DNA of 64,000 nucleotides from assembly GCF_013466785.1 (NCBI RefSeq), contig NZ_CP059163.1, forward strand, positions 2,542,001 to 2,606,000, written 5' to 3'. Of the stretch, positions 43,430 through 52,618 are shown piece by piece (position 1 is the stretch's first letter; every line of letters begins with the position of its first letter). The notes beneath the pieces were generated by a model that was not told the origin of the DNA, searched no databases, and saw only the letters and a list, made by a program, of their open reading frames with translations. Source of the stretch: Nocardioides marinisabuli (GTDB lineage: Bacteria; Actinomycetota; Actinomycetes; Propionibacteriales; Nocardioidaceae). The position numbers and the translations under genes are program-made.

Positions 43430-43839
43430 CAGCCCTCGCGACGCTGCAGGACGACCAGGCGCACGGACAGGTCGCCGAGGCCGAGGACCACGAAGGGCCA
43501 CAGCGGCACGTGGCCGGCGTCGAGGAGGGCGGTGAGGAAGGTGACCACGCCCAGGGCGACGACCAGGTCGTAGAAGGCGCCGCTGCTGGCGGAGCGGGCC
43601 CACTGGGACTCGATGGAGTCCTCGTGCTGCTCGGGGCGCTCGGTGCGGTCGAGGAGGACCGCCCCCAGGGCCAGGAAGCACCCGAAGGTCATCACGGCGA
43701 AGACGGTGAAGGAGACCTCGGCGGGGGCGTCGTCACGGACCCGGGCGGCGACGGCGCCGACGCCGGCAGCCAGGACCAGGGCCGGCGCGGTGGCGAGCAG
43801 CCACGGTCGGGCCGGGTGGGGAGCGGTGGTCGAGGGCAT
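43429..43839 (-). CDS. Small membrane protein paired with XRE regulator
   Basis: This 136-residue protein has four hydrophobic segments (LLATAPALVLAAGVGAVAA, FAVMTFGCFLALGAVLL, FYDLVVALGVVTFLTALL and LWPFVVLGLGDLSVRLVVL). Such a membrane protein followed by a small YozG-like XRE regulator is a common bacterial two-gene arrangement of unknown role. The ATG at 43837-43839 has AGGAGA upstream; a longer reading to 43884 would cover the operator. It is translationally coupled to the XRE gene. Confidence 0.75.
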   Translation of the reverse strand: MPSTTAPHPARPWLLATAPALVLAAGVGAVAARVRDDAPAEVSFTVFAVMTFGCFLALGAVLLDRTERPEQHEDSIESQWARSASSGAFYDLVVALGVVTFLTALLDAGHVPLWPFVVLGLGDLSVRLVVLQRREG

Positions 43840-43856
43840 GGCGGCACGTCTCCTGA

Positions 43857-43921
43857 TGTCAGAGTTCTTTGACACCTCCAGCATCAGGCCCGGCGCGCCA
43901 TGGTGTCAAGTTTCTCTGACA
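43857..43921. promoter_or_regulatory. Paired TGTCA-N8-TGACA operators of the XRE operon
   Basis: Two 18-bp palindromes of the form TGTCA-N8-TGACA lie at 43857-43874 and 43904-43921, centres 47 bases apart. The second includes a TTGACA -35 on the minus strand. They lie between the membrane gene start and the ileS T-box. They are the likely binding sites for the XRE protein. Confidence 0.7.
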
Positions 43922-43954
43922 TGTCCTCCCGGAGGCGCGGTTGATCGGTGCGGC

Positions 43955-44172
43955 GGCGTACGATCGGGGCACAGGCGTCTGAGCCGTCATCAGCGGCGAG
44001 CCTCCGGAAGAAAGCCCTCGGGTGAGTAGAACCGGACGGGTGGGCCCGTCACAGCCAGCAACGAGCGGCCCCCGCAGCAGCACCCGCGGGAGCAAGCGAG
44101 GTGGTACCGCGGACCCCGGCAGGGGAGTCGTCCTCGTGGCAGTCAGCCCCGACGACCGACGTACCCCAGGAG
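43955..44172 (+). promoter_or_regulatory. T-box riboswitch of ileS
   Basis: The leader contains the T-box core GGTGGTACCGCG at about 44099-44110, the sequence that pairs with the acceptor end of uncharged tRNA, preceded by a stem-rich region with GAGTAGAACCGGACGGGT. In actinobacteria such ileS T-boxes sense tRNA-Ile and control translation by hiding the ribosome site, here AGGAG at about 44168-44172. A GATC near 43960 could supply the AUC specifier. The 5' boundary is approximate. Confidence 0.82.
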
Positions 44173-44177
44173 CAGCC

Positions 44178-47100
44178 GTGACCTACCCGAAGGTCTCCAC
44201 CGACCCCAGCGGCGCCAGCGCCGTCCCGTCGAGCCCGCGCTTCCCCGAGATCGAGGAGCGGGTGCTGGCCTACTGGGCCGCCGACGGCACCTTCCAGGCG
44301 AGCATCGACCAGCGCGACGCGGGCGAGCACGGCGAGAACGAGTTCGTCTTCTACGACGGCCCGCCGTTCGCCAACGGGCTGCCGCACTACGGCCACCTGC
44401 TCACCGGCTACGTCAAGGACCTGATCCCGCGCTACCAGACGATGCGCGGACGCCGCGTCGAGCGCCGCTTCGGCTGGGACACCCACGGCCTGCCAGCCGA
44501 GCTCGAGGCGATGCGCCTCAACGGCATCAAGACCACCGACGAGATCGTCGAGATGGGCATCGACAAGTTCAACGACGCCTGCCGCGAGTCGGTGATGACC
44601 TACACCGGCGAGTGGCGCGACTACGTGACCCGCCAGGCGCGCTGGGTCGACTTCGACAACGACTACCGCACCATGAACCCCGACTACATGGAGTCGGTCA
44701 TGTGGGCGTTCTCGCAGCTGCACGAGAAGGGCCTGGTCTACGAGGGCTTCCGGGTGCTGCCCTACTGCTGGAACGACGAGACGCCGCTGTCGAACCACGA
44801 GCTGCGGATGGACGACGACGTCTACCAGAACCGCCAGGACCCCGCGGTCACCGTCGGCTACGCGCTCGACGCGACCGGTGAGGACGAGGTCCTCGACGAC
44901 GCGCACCTGCTGATCTGGACCACGACCCCGTGGACCCTGACCTCCAACCTTGCGGTGATGGTCGGCTCCGAGATCGAGTACGTCGTCGTCGAGGCCGCCG
45001 TGCCCGGCACCGACACCACGGCGCGCTACCTGCTCGCCGAGGCCCGGCTGGCGTCGTACGCCAAGGAGCTGGGCTCGACCGACGACATCGAGGTGCTGGG
45101 CCGCTACCGCGGCGCCGACCTGGTCGGGCGCACCTACACCCCGCCGTTCTCCTACTTCCTGGGTCACGCCAACGCCTTCCGCGTGGTCGCCGCCGACGAC
45201 GCCGTCACCACCACCGACGGCACCGGGCTGGTGCACACCGCCGGCGCCTTCGGTGAGATCGACAAGGAGGTCACCGACCGCGAGGGCATCGAGGCGGTGA
45301 TGCCGGTCGGCAAGGACGGCCGCTTCACCCACCCCGTGGACGACTACGCCGGCATGCAGGTCTTCGACGCCAACCTGCACATCATCGACCACCTCAAGTC
45401 CACGACTCGCGGCGAGCAGGCGGGCGCGGTCACGCCCGGCACGATCCTGCTGCGCCGCGAGACCTACGACCACTCCTACCCGCACTGCTGGCGCTGCCGC
45501 GAGCCGCTGATCTACAAGGGCGTCTCGTCGTGGTTCGTCGAGGTCACCGCGATCAAGCAGCGGATGCTCGAGCTGAACCAGCAGATCAACTGGGTGCCCG
45601 ACCACATCCAGGACGGCCAGTTCGGCCGCTGGCTGGAGAACGCCCGCGACTGGTCGATCACCCGCAACCGCTTCTGGGGCTCCCCGGTGCCGGTGTGGAA
45701 GAGCGACGACCCGGCGTACCCGCGCCTCGACGTCTACGGCTCCTTCGCCGACATCGAGCGCGACTTCGGCGACCTGCCGCGCAACCATGCCGGCGAGCCC
45801 GACCTGCACCGCCCCTTCGTCGACGAGCTGGTGCGCCCGAACCCCGACGACCCCACGGGGAAGTCGATGATGCGCCGGGTCCCCGACGTGCTCGACGTGT
45901 GGTTCGACTCCGGGTCGATGTCCTACGCGCAGGTGCACTACCCGTTCGAGAACGCCGAGTGGTTCAGCGGCACCGACGGCCACCCCGGCCACTTCCCGGC
46001 CGACTTCATCGTCGAGTACATCGGCCAGACCCGCGGCTGGTTCTACACGCTGCACATCCTGGCCACCGCGCTCTTCGACAAGCCGGCCTTCGAGAACTGC
46101 ATCAGCCACGGCATCGTGCTGGGCTCCGACGGCAACAAGATGTCCAAGAGCCTGCGCAACTACCCCGACGTGCGCGAGGTCTTCGACCGCGACGGCGCCG
46201 ACGCGATGCGCTGGTTCCTGATGTCGAGCCCGATCCTGCGCGGCGGCAACCTCGTGGTCACCGAGCAGGGCATCCGCGACTCGGTGCGCCAGGTGCTGAT
46301 CCCGCTGTGGAACAGCTGGTACTTCTTCCAGCTCTACGCCAACGCCGGCTCCGTCGACGCGCAGGCCTCGACCGCGTCGACCGACCGCCTCGACCGCTAC
46401 CTGCTGGCCAAGTGCGGCCAGTACGTCGAGCAGATGACCACCGCGCTCGACTCGTACGCCGTCGCCGACGCCTGCGACGCGACCCGCTCGTTCCTCGACG
46501 TGCTGACCAACTGGTACATCCGCCGCTCGCGCGAGCGGTTCTGGGACGCCGACGACTCCGCCCCGTTCGACACCCTCTACACGGTGCTCGAGACGGTCTG
46601 CCGGGTCACCGCGCCGCTGATGCCGCTGGCCACCGAGGAGATCTGGCGCGGGCTGACCGGCGAGCGGTCGGTGCACCTGACCGACTGGCCCACCGCCGGC
46701 GAGCTGCCCGCGGACGACGCGCTGGTCGCGGCGATGGACCAGGTGCGCGAGGTCTGCTCGGCCACCTCGGCGCTGCGCAAGGCCCGTTCGCTGCGCAACC
46801 GCCTGCCGCTGGCCGGGCTGACCGTGGTCGTCGCCGACCCCGCGGCGCTCGAGGGCTTCGAGTCGATCGTGGCCGACGAGGTCAACGTCCGGTCGGTGCG
46901 CCTGCTGGGCGCCGACGCGCCCGAGGCGGCGTCGTACGGCGTCTCGCAGCGGCTGAGCGTCAACGCGCGCGCCGCCGGGCCCCGGCTCGGCAAGGACGTG
47001 CAGCAGGCGATCAAGGGCTCGAAGTCGGGCGACTGGTCGGTGGCCGAGGACGGCACCGTGACCGCGGGCGGCCTGGCGCTGCTCGAGGGCGAGTACACCC

Positions 47101-47459
47101 TCGAGACCGTCGCCGGCTCGGCCGACGACACCGACGCGATCGGGATGCTGCCCGGCGGCGGCTTCGTGGTGCTCGACACCGTGGTCACCGACGAGCTGGC
47201 CGCCGAGGGCCTGGCCCGCGACCTGGTGCGCGCGGTCCAGCAGGCCCGCCGTGACGCCGGCTTCGAGGTCTCCGACCGGATCGTGCTGACGATCGCCGGC
47301 TCGGAGGCCGTGCAGGCGGCCGCGTCGACGCACCGCGAGCTGATCACCGGCGAGACCCTGGCGACGGCGTACGAGGTCACCTCGAACGTCGACCACCCGG
47401 GCACGCCGGTGACCGTGGGGGAGGGCGAGAAGGCGACCGTGGCGGTCGCGAAGGCCTGA
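44178..47459 (+). CDS. ileS: Isoleucyl-tRNA synthetase
   Basis: This 1093-residue class I synthetase charges tRNA-Ile. The HIGH motif reads HYGH in [16 protein letters not shown], and the KMSKS loop is in [16 protein letters not shown]. The editing domain ([13 protein letters not shown]) and the C-terminal anticodon-binding region are present, and the length is that of the eukaryote-like IleRS used by actinobacteria. The GTG at 44178 follows AGGAG of the T-box leader; a frame extension further upstream would cover the riboswitch and is not believed. A 272-base spacer follows before the next gene. Confidence 0.96.
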   Translation: MTYPKVSTDPSGASAVPSSPRFPEIEERVLAYWAADGTFQASIDQRDAGEHGENEFVFYDGPPFANGLPHYGHLLTGYVKDLIPRYQTMRGRRVERRFGWDTHGLPAELEAMRLNGIKTTDEIVEMGIDKFNDACRESVMTYTGEWRDYVTRQARWVDFDNDYRTMNPDYMESVMWAFSQLHEKGLVYEGFRVLPYCWNDETPLSNHELRMDDDVYQNRQDPAVTVGYALDATGEDEVLDDAHLLIWTTTPWTLTSNLAVMVGSEIEYVVVEAAVPGTDTTARYLLAEARLASYAKELGSTDDIEVLGRYRGADLVGRTYTPPFSYFLGHANAFRVVAADDAVTTTDGTGLVHTAGAFGEIDKEVTDREGIEAVMPVGKDGRFTHPVDDYAGMQVFDANLHIIDHLKSTTRGEQAGAVTPGTILLRRETYDHSYPHCWRCREPLIYKGVSSWFVEVTAIKQRMLELNQQINWVPDHIQDGQFGRWLENARDWSITRNRFWGSPVPVWKSDDPAYPRLDVYGSFADIERDFGDLPRNHAGEPDLHRPFVDELVRPNPDDPTGKSMMRRVPDVLDVWFDSGSMSYAQVHYPFENAEWFSGTDGHPGHFPADFIVEYIGQTRGWFYTLHILATALFDKPAFENCISHGIVLGSDGNKMSKSLRNYPDVREVFDRDGADAMRWFLMSSPILRGGNLVVTEQGIRDSVRQVLIPLWNSWYFFQLYANAGSVDAQASTASTDRLDRYLLAKCGQYVEQMTTALDSYAVADACDATRSFLDVLTNWYIRRSRERFWDADDSAPFDTLYTVLETVCRVTAPLMPLATEEIWRGLTGERSVHLTDWPTAGELPADDALVAAMDQVREVCSATSALRKARSLRNRLPLAGLTVVVADPAALEGFESIVADEVNVRSVRLLGADAPEAASYGVSQRLSVNARAAGPRLGKDVQQAIKGSKSGDWSVAEDGTVTAGGLALLEGEYTLETVAGSADDTDAIGMLPGGGFVVLDTVVTDELAAEGLARDLVRAVQQARRDAGFEVSDRIVLTIAGSEAVQAAASTHRELITGETLATAYEVTSNVDHPGTPVTVGEGEKATVAVAKA

Positions 47460-47550
47460 GGCCGGCCTGCGCTGCCCGCCCCTCGTCCGGCCGCTCAGTC
47501 GAGCGGCGGCGGGGGCGGGGCAGGTAGGAGTGGGTCGACTGGCGGCCCCC

Positions 47551-47731
47551 GTCAATAGGGCGCAATAACTATTGTTCAGCGGCCGAAGAGGTGACCCTCA
47601 GTCGCGGTTCTGGGCGTTATAGGGGTGCTGGTCTGGACCTTCCGCGTAGGAGGGCGTCAAGCTGCCTCGGAACACGACCCACCGGTTTTACCTTTGCTGC
47701 TCCCTTCACCTCAGAGCAAAGGCAACCAGCA
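47551..47731 (+). promoter_or_regulatory. AT-rich upstream region of the vWA/Ig secreted protein
   Basis: CAATAACTATTG (47563-47574) is a 5-2-5 palindrome in an AT-rich patch, preceded by a further CAATA at 47553. A TTATAG-like -10 is near 47615. The first seven bases of the palindrome (CAATAAC) occur inverted (GTTATTG) at 16443-16449 in the module 2 promoter region. The operator role is inferred. Confidence 0.4.
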
Positions 47732-49882
47732 ATGATCGTTCGCAGAGCGTCGACCTTGGCCGCAGCTGCGGCCATGGGGGCGATGTCACTATCCGCACTC
47801 ACGGTCGGGAGCGCCGAGGCTGTTCCCGGTCCCGGCAACACCGCCACGACCTTGATCATCGACTCATCAGGATCGATGTCGTGGAACGACCCGGACGACT
47901 TGCGCAAGGACGGTGCGAGGACCTATCTGGGCGTGTCCCTGCCCGATGACGAGGTCGGTGTCGTCGACTTCGACTCGATCGTCCAGTCCGTCCAGGACCC
48001 GGTTGCCGTCGAAGCCAACCGTGGCACGCTCGAGGCCGCCATCGACTCCGTGGACAGCGACGGTGGGACCGACCTCGGCGCCGGCCTCCAGGCTGGCTGC
48101 GACTCCCTGGCGAACGCGACCGCGACCATGCGCGCAGGCATCTTCCTGACCGATGGTGACGGTTCCTACGCCGACGAGGCCACCTGCTTCGCAGACGCGG
48201 GCTGGCCCGTGTACGCGATCGCCCTGGGGTCGTCGACCGATGAGACCCTCCTGAGGGGGATCGCTGACCAGACCTCAGGTCGGTTCATCCCGCTGAACGA
48301 CTCGACGCAGCTGGTGTGCATCTTCGGGCAGATCCGCAGCGAGATCGGCGGCGGCACCTACGACGAGTCGCAGTGCGACCCGTCGGGTGCGGTCGCGCAG
48401 GGCCAGACCAGCATCATCCAGATCGTTGTCGACCCCACCACGGGTCAGATCTCGGTCACGGTGAACTACGCCTTCGCCCCGACGGGCCCCGGTAACAGCC
48501 CTCGCTCGGCCCGAGCCGCGGCCACGGACCTGAAGCTGACGCTGGTGGACCCGACGGGTGCCCAGTTCAGCCGTGACAGTGCGGGACCGGGGGTGAGCGT
48601 CTCGAAGGGCCAGTCCTCCGAGACCGTCACCGTCCAGGCCCCTGTGGCCGGCACGTGGCAGGCGATGGTGTCGGGCGAGTCCGTGCCGAACGGGCAGTCG
48701 CAGCCCTTCAGCGTGTCCACCGTGCAGATCGCCGGCAACAACAACGGGGGCGGTGGAGGCGGCCCCGCTGTCGAGGCTCCGGGCGCCACCGTGCGGCCTG
48801 CCATCTCCGGCACGCCGAAGTTCGGTGAGACCCTCAGCGTCTCCGACGGTGAGTGGGACCAGCGGATCGACTCCTACTCCTACCAGTGGTTGCGTCAAGG
48901 CGCAGCGATCTCGGGTGCCACGGCTCCCACCTACACCACCGGTCTGGCCGATGTCGGCAAGCAGGTGACGGCGCTCGTGACCGCGCACCCCGTCGGCGCC
49001 CCGAGTGGCTCCGCGCAGGCCGACCCGGTCCTCGTGGACGAGGGGGATGCGGCTGTTGCTGCCACGGCCCCCTCGATCGAGGGCCTTGTCGCTGTGGACC
49101 AGGTGATCACCGCAGTGCCGGGCGCCTGGGACCTGGCGGGTCTCGACTTCTCGTACGCATGGATGGCCGACGGCAAGCCCATGCCGGGGCAGACCGGTGA
49201 CTCCCTGGCGCTACGGGAGTCGGACCTCGGCAAGGTGATCTCCCTGGTCGTGACCGCGACGAAGCCTGGCCACGCCGACGGTGTGGCCACGTCCGGCGCT
49301 GCCACCGTGGCCGAGGCGCCCAACCCCGGGGCAACCGAGATGCCGGCCATCTCGGGTCTCCCGCAGCTGGGCAAGGTGCTGCACCTCAGCCGCGGCGAGT
49401 GGTCCCTTGACCGGCTCAGCTACAGCTACCAGTGGCAGCGCGACGGGGTCGACGTCCCCGGCGCCACCAACCTGTCCTACAAGGTGACCCGTGCCGACAT
49501 CGGTCGACAGGTCTCCGCGGTCGTCACGGCAAGCCGTCACGGCTACCAGGACGGTCAGGCCTCCGCAGCCCCGGTGACGGTGGCCAAGGTCGCGCCGAAG
49601 ATGGAGGCCGAGGTGTTCAAGGCGTCGAAGCTCCGCTTCCCCAAGAAGCCGCGGATCGTGGCGACCGTCCAGGCCGGCGAGGTCGACCCCAGCGGCACGG
49701 TCGAGGTCCGGATGGGGCAGGAAGTCCTTGGCAGCAAGTCCCTCAACCCGCGAGGTCGAGCCAAGGTCCGGCTCGCCAAGATGGCGCCCGGCACCTACGA
49801 CCTGGTGGTTGCCTACACCGGTGACCAGCTGACCCAAGCGGTCGAGCAGCCGATCGTCGTGGTGGTGAAGAAGCGCAAGTGA
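47732..49882 (+). CDS. Secreted von Willebrand A-domain protein with Ig-like repeats
   Basis: This 716-residue exported protein has a signal peptide (ASTLAAAAAMGAMSLSALTV). A vWA domain with a complete MIDAS metal site follows: IIDSSGSMS, the Thr in GGTDLGAGL and LTDGDGSY. A beta-rich segment and a Gly-rich linker (NNNGGGGGG) lead to three similar Ig-type repeats with the phrases YSYQWLRQGAAISGATAPTY, FSYAWMADGKPMPGQ and YSYQWQRDGVDVPGATNLSY. A last Ig-like domain ends in VVVKKRK. It has no sortase or membrane anchor. A metal-dependent adhesive role at the cell surface is inferred. An AT-rich upstream region and a terminator at 49891 bound it. Confidence 0.83.
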   Translation: MIVRRASTLAAAAAMGAMSLSALTVGSAEAVPGPGNTATTLIIDSSGSMSWNDPDDLRKDGARTYLGVSLPDDEVGVVDFDSIVQSVQDPVAVEANRGTLEAAIDSVDSDGGTDLGAGLQAGCDSLANATATMRAGIFLTDGDGSYADEATCFADAGWPVYAIALGSSTDETLLRGIADQTSGRFIPLNDSTQLVCIFGQIRSEIGGGTYDESQCDPSGAVAQGQTSIIQIVVDPTTGQISVTVNYAFAPTGPGNSPRSARAAATDLKLTLVDPTGAQFSRDSAGPGVSVSKGQSSETVTVQAPVAGTWQAMVSGESVPNGQSQPFSVSTVQIAGNNNGGGGGGPAVEAPGATVRPAISGTPKFGETLSVSDGEWDQRIDSYSYQWLRQGAAISGATAPTYTTGLADVGKQVTALVTAHPVGAPSGSAQADPVLVDEGDAAVAATAPSIEGLVAVDQVITAVPGAWDLAGLDFSYAWMADGKPMPGQTGDSLALRESDLGKVISLVVTATKPGHADGVATSGAATVAEAPNPGATEMPAISGLPQLGKVLHLSRGEWSLDRLSYSYQWQRDGVDVPGATNLSYKVTRADIGRQVSAVVTASRHGYQDGQASAAPVTVAKVAPKMEAEVFKASKLRFPKKPRIVATVQAGEVDPSGTVEVRMGQEVLGSKSLNPRGRAKVRLAKMAPGTYDLVVAYTGDQLTQAVEQPIVVVVKKRK

Positions 49883-49890
49883 CCTGAGGG

Positions 49891-49918
49891 CGCGGGCCGG
49901 GCAGACGCCCGGCCCGCG
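49891..49918. terminator. 12-bp terminator hairpin
   Basis: CGCGGGCCGGGC and GCCCGGCCCGCG form a perfect 12-bp stem with a 4-base loop between the stops of the convergent secreted protein and cupin genes. It probably works in both directions. Confidence 0.75.
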
Positions 49919-49922
49919 TCGC

Positions 49923-50408
49923 TCAGTCGAGCGGCGGCGGGGGCGGGCCCAGCAGCTGGATCTGGAACTGGGCGCAGACCTGGGCGACCTTCTCGGGGTC
50001 GACCTCGGTCGGCTCCGGGATCTCGGCGCGGTCGGCCGGGGTGCCGAGGGTGCGCACGAAGTCGTCGAACTGCGCCGGGGTCGAGACCTGGAAGACCTTC
50101 GCGGTCGTCGACAGCACCTGGAACTGGTGCGCCTGCTGCTTGGGCAGGAACACGGTGCCGCCCTCGCCGACCACCTCGCTGATGTCGCCGGTGGTGAAGC
50201 GGATCTCGCCGGACAGCACGTGGAACAGCTCGTCCTCGACGTCGTGGCTGTGCAGCGGCGGCCCGAAGCCGCGCGGTCCCTCGAAGACGAGCGCCGTCAT
50301 CGCGCCGTCGCTGCGCTTGCCGTCGACCTGCAGGGTCTGCAGCGTGTTGAGGAAGTGCCAGTGCTCGCCCTCGCCGGGGCCGAGGATCATCGGGGTCTGC
50401 AGGGTCAT
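49923..50408 (-). CDS. Cupin-domain protein
   Basis: This 161-residue protein is one cupin barrel with the metal-binding pattern PPLHSHDVEDELFHVLSGEI and the second motif FLPKQQAHQFQV. It resembles quercetinase-like small cupins of unknown substrate. An AAGGAGAA ribosome site lies just before the ATG at 50406-50408. It follows the LuxR-type regulator gene by 14 bases and is probably cotranscribed with it. Confidence 0.83.
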   Translation of the reverse strand: MTLQTPMILGPGEGEHWHFLNTLQTLQVDGKRSDGAMTALVFEGPRGFGPPLHSHDVEDELFHVLSGEIRFTTGDISEVVGEGGTVFLPKQQAHQFQVLSTTAKVFQVSTPAQFDDFVRTLGTPADRAEIPEPTEVDPEKVAQVCAQFQIQLLGPPPPPLD

Positions 50409-50422
50409 CGCGTTCTCCTTCG

Positions 50423-51476
50423 CTAGTGGTGGAAGAGGCGCTCGGCGTACCACTGCGAGAACAGGTGGGAGACGAGCTCGGTGCGGCTGGTGGTGCCGGT
50501 CTTGCGGAAGACGTTCTTGAGGTGGTCGCGCACGGTGTGCGGGGAGACGCCCACGCTCGGCGAGCTGCGCCGTGGACTCGCCACGGGCCAGGCCCAGCGC
50601 CACCTCGCGCTCGCGGGGCGTCAGGCCGTGGGCCCGGGCCAGCAGGTCGGCGACGTCGGAGGGGCCCGCGGGCTCGATGATGACCACCGCGTCGTCGCTG
50701 CCCCAGGCGCGCGAGGCGTGCAGGGTGACCCAGCGCCCGTCGGCGGCGCGGGCGCGGACCCGTGTCACGTCGCCGGGGCCGCGCAGCAGCGCCGTCATCG
50801 TCAGCAGCGCCGAGTGCACGTCCTGCTGCTCGCCCGGCGCGAGCAGCTCGAGCCAGGCCGCGCCGGCCTCGGTGCCGGGCCGCACCTGCCCGTCGCGGGT
50901 CAGGTGCACCAGGCCGGGCGTGCTCACCCCCGCCCCCTCGAGGCAGGCCCGGGCCAGCGCCTGGCGGCGGATGCCGCGGGCCACGACCGGTCCCAGTGCG
51001 GCCAGCAGCGCGAGCTCGTCGTCGCCGAAGTCGCGGGCGCCGCTCTCGCGGTGCACCTCGATCGCCCCCCACGTGCCACTCGGGTCGTCGGCGGTCAGGC
51101 GCACCTCGGCGTCGAGACCCTGCGGGCGCATCACCTCGCGGTGCCGCGCGCTGTCGGCGACCGGGTCGGTGCAGGAGCGGGAGAGCAGCGCGACCCGGCC
51201 GGTGCCGGCGAGGTCGCGGAAGAGGTTGACGTCGTCGACGTTGATCTCGTGGTGGAACCACGGCGCGCACGTGTCGAGCCCGAAGCCGTCGACGCAGGCG
51301 TCGGTGAAGAGCGTCGTCGCGGGGTCGGTGGTGAAGAAGACCCCGGTGTCCCACCCGACGACGGGCTTGACCCGGGCCGCGACCCCGGCCAGCAGGTCGG
51401 TCTCGACGCCCGCCGCCTCGCAGAAGCGGCGTACGCCGTGCAGGGTGCGCTCGGCCAGGTCGGTGCTGATCGTCAT
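50423..51476 (-). pseudogene. GAF-like + LuxR HTH regulator, frameshifted in the HTH
   Basis: The N-terminal 300 residues read as a sensor-type protein (GVFFTTDPATTLFTDACVDGFG and EVHRESGARDFGDDELALLAAL, GAF-like) followed by HGLTPREREVALGLARGEST, the first half of a LuxR-type HTH. The recognition helix (VGVSPHTVRDHLKNVFRKTG and TTSRTELVSHLFSQWYAERL) is found in the next frame, ending at a TAG at 50423-50425. One base seems missing near 50560. Without it, the protein would lose DNA recognition and run on into the cupin gene. The ATG at 51474-51476 follows GGAG. If the shift is a sequence error, this is a normal regulator of the cupin downstream. Confidence 0.75.
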
Positions 51477-51566
51477 GGGCGGCTCCTTCGCCGGTCCCAC
51501 CACGCTAGGCGGGTCCCGCGGCGAGGGCACTCCCTCAGATGGGGGGTTCGCCCCGGCCCGGCCGGT

Positions 51567-52430
51567 CTAGCCGAGCAGCGGCTCGGGGGCCAGCCCCAGG
51601 CGCGCGGCCAGCCGGTCGAGGCTGGCGAGCACCTCGTCGGGCTCCTTGTCGGGCACGCCCCAGATCAGCTCGGTCGCCCCCGCCTCCGCCCACGCGGCCA
51701 GGTCGTCGGGGTCGGGTTTGAAGGCGATCAGGACCCGTACGTCGGGCCGGCCCTCGCGCCCCGCCTCGCTCCAGGCCCGCTGCAGCGCCCCGATCTGGTC
51801 GGTGATGTCTCGCTGCTGCGGGGTGGTCATCCAGCCGTCGGCGTGCCGGGCGATCCAGGCGAACGTCCTGGGCCCGGCGCCGGCGCCGATGACCAGCGGC
51901 ACGTGGCGCGCCGGCTTGGGCCAGGCCCAGCTCGGCCCGAACGAGACGAACTCGCCGTCGTAGGCGGCCTCCTCCTGGGTCCACAGCGCGCGCATCGCCT
52001 CGACGTACTCCTTGAGCACGGTGCGGCGCCGGTCGGCCGGCACCCCGTGGTCGGCCAGCTCGTCGGTGTTCCAGCCGAAGCCGGCCCCGATCTCGACCCG
52101 CCCGCCCGAGAGGTGGTCGAGGGTCGCGACCTGCTTGGCCAGGGTGATCGGGTCGGACTCCACCGGCAGCGCCACCGCCGTGGAGAGGCGGATGCGGCTG
52201 GTGACCGCGGCCGCGGTGGCCAGCGAGATCCACGGGTCGAGGGTGCGGGTGTAGCGGTCGTCGGGGAGCGTCGCGTCGCCGGTGCCGGGGTGGGCGGCGT
52301 CGCGGCGTACGGGGATGTGGGTGTGCTCGGGCACGTAGAAGGTGTCGAAGCCGCGCTCCTCCGCGGCCGCCGCCAGACGTGCGGGGGTGATGCCGCGGTC
52401 GGAGGTGAACAGGACGAGGCCGTTGCGCAT
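51567..52430 (-). CDS. LLM-class F420-dependent oxidoreductase
   Basis: This 287-residue luciferase-like monooxygenase-fold protein is of the type that uses F420 in actinobacteria (TIGR03619-like). RGFDTFYVPEHTHIPVRRDA, LDHLSGGRVEIGAGFGWN and the ending WGVPDKEPDEVLASLDRLA are typical. The ATG at 52428-52430 lies seven bases after TAGTGT, suggesting a leaderless start; a GTG nine bases upstream is the alternative. The substrate is not predictable. A BIME-like repeat separates it from the divergent dapE. Confidence 0.85.
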   Translation of the reverse strand: MRNGLVLFTSDRGITPARLAAAAEERGFDTFYVPEHTHIPVRRDAAHPGTGDATLPDDRYTRTLDPWISLATAAAVTSRIRLSTAVALPVESDPITLAKQVATLDHLSGGRVEIGAGFGWNTDELADHGVPADRRRTVLKEYVEAMRALWTQEEAAYDGEFVSFGPSWAWPKPARHVPLVIGAGAGPRTFAWIARHADGWMTTPQQRDITDQIGALQRAWSEAGREGRPDVRVLIAFKPDPDDLAAWAEAGATELIWGVPDKEPDEVLASLDRLAARLGLAPEPLLG

Positions 52431-52470
52431 GCGTGCCACACTAGAACGTGTTGCAGTTCGGGGGTAGCGG

Positions 52471-52561
52471 GAGTTTCATCGGGTACCCGATGGAACTCGC
52501 GGCACCTACATGAACCTTCGGTGTGGTGGCGCCAGTTCCATCGGGTACCCGATGAACCTTC
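52471..52561. repeat. BIME-like palindrome pair, copy 2
   Basis: CATCGGGTACCCGATG occurs at 52477 and 52539, again 62 bases apart start to start, with mirrored flanks (GAGTTT...GGAACT and AGTTCC...GAACCT). It lies in the divergent spacer between the LLM oxidoreductase and dapE genes, so it could influence both promoters. Confidence 0.85.
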
Positions 52562-52618
52562 GGGGTCGGCGGCGCGCACCCACCCCGGGGCGGGGGAGCG
52601 GCTGGTTGGATGGGCCCC

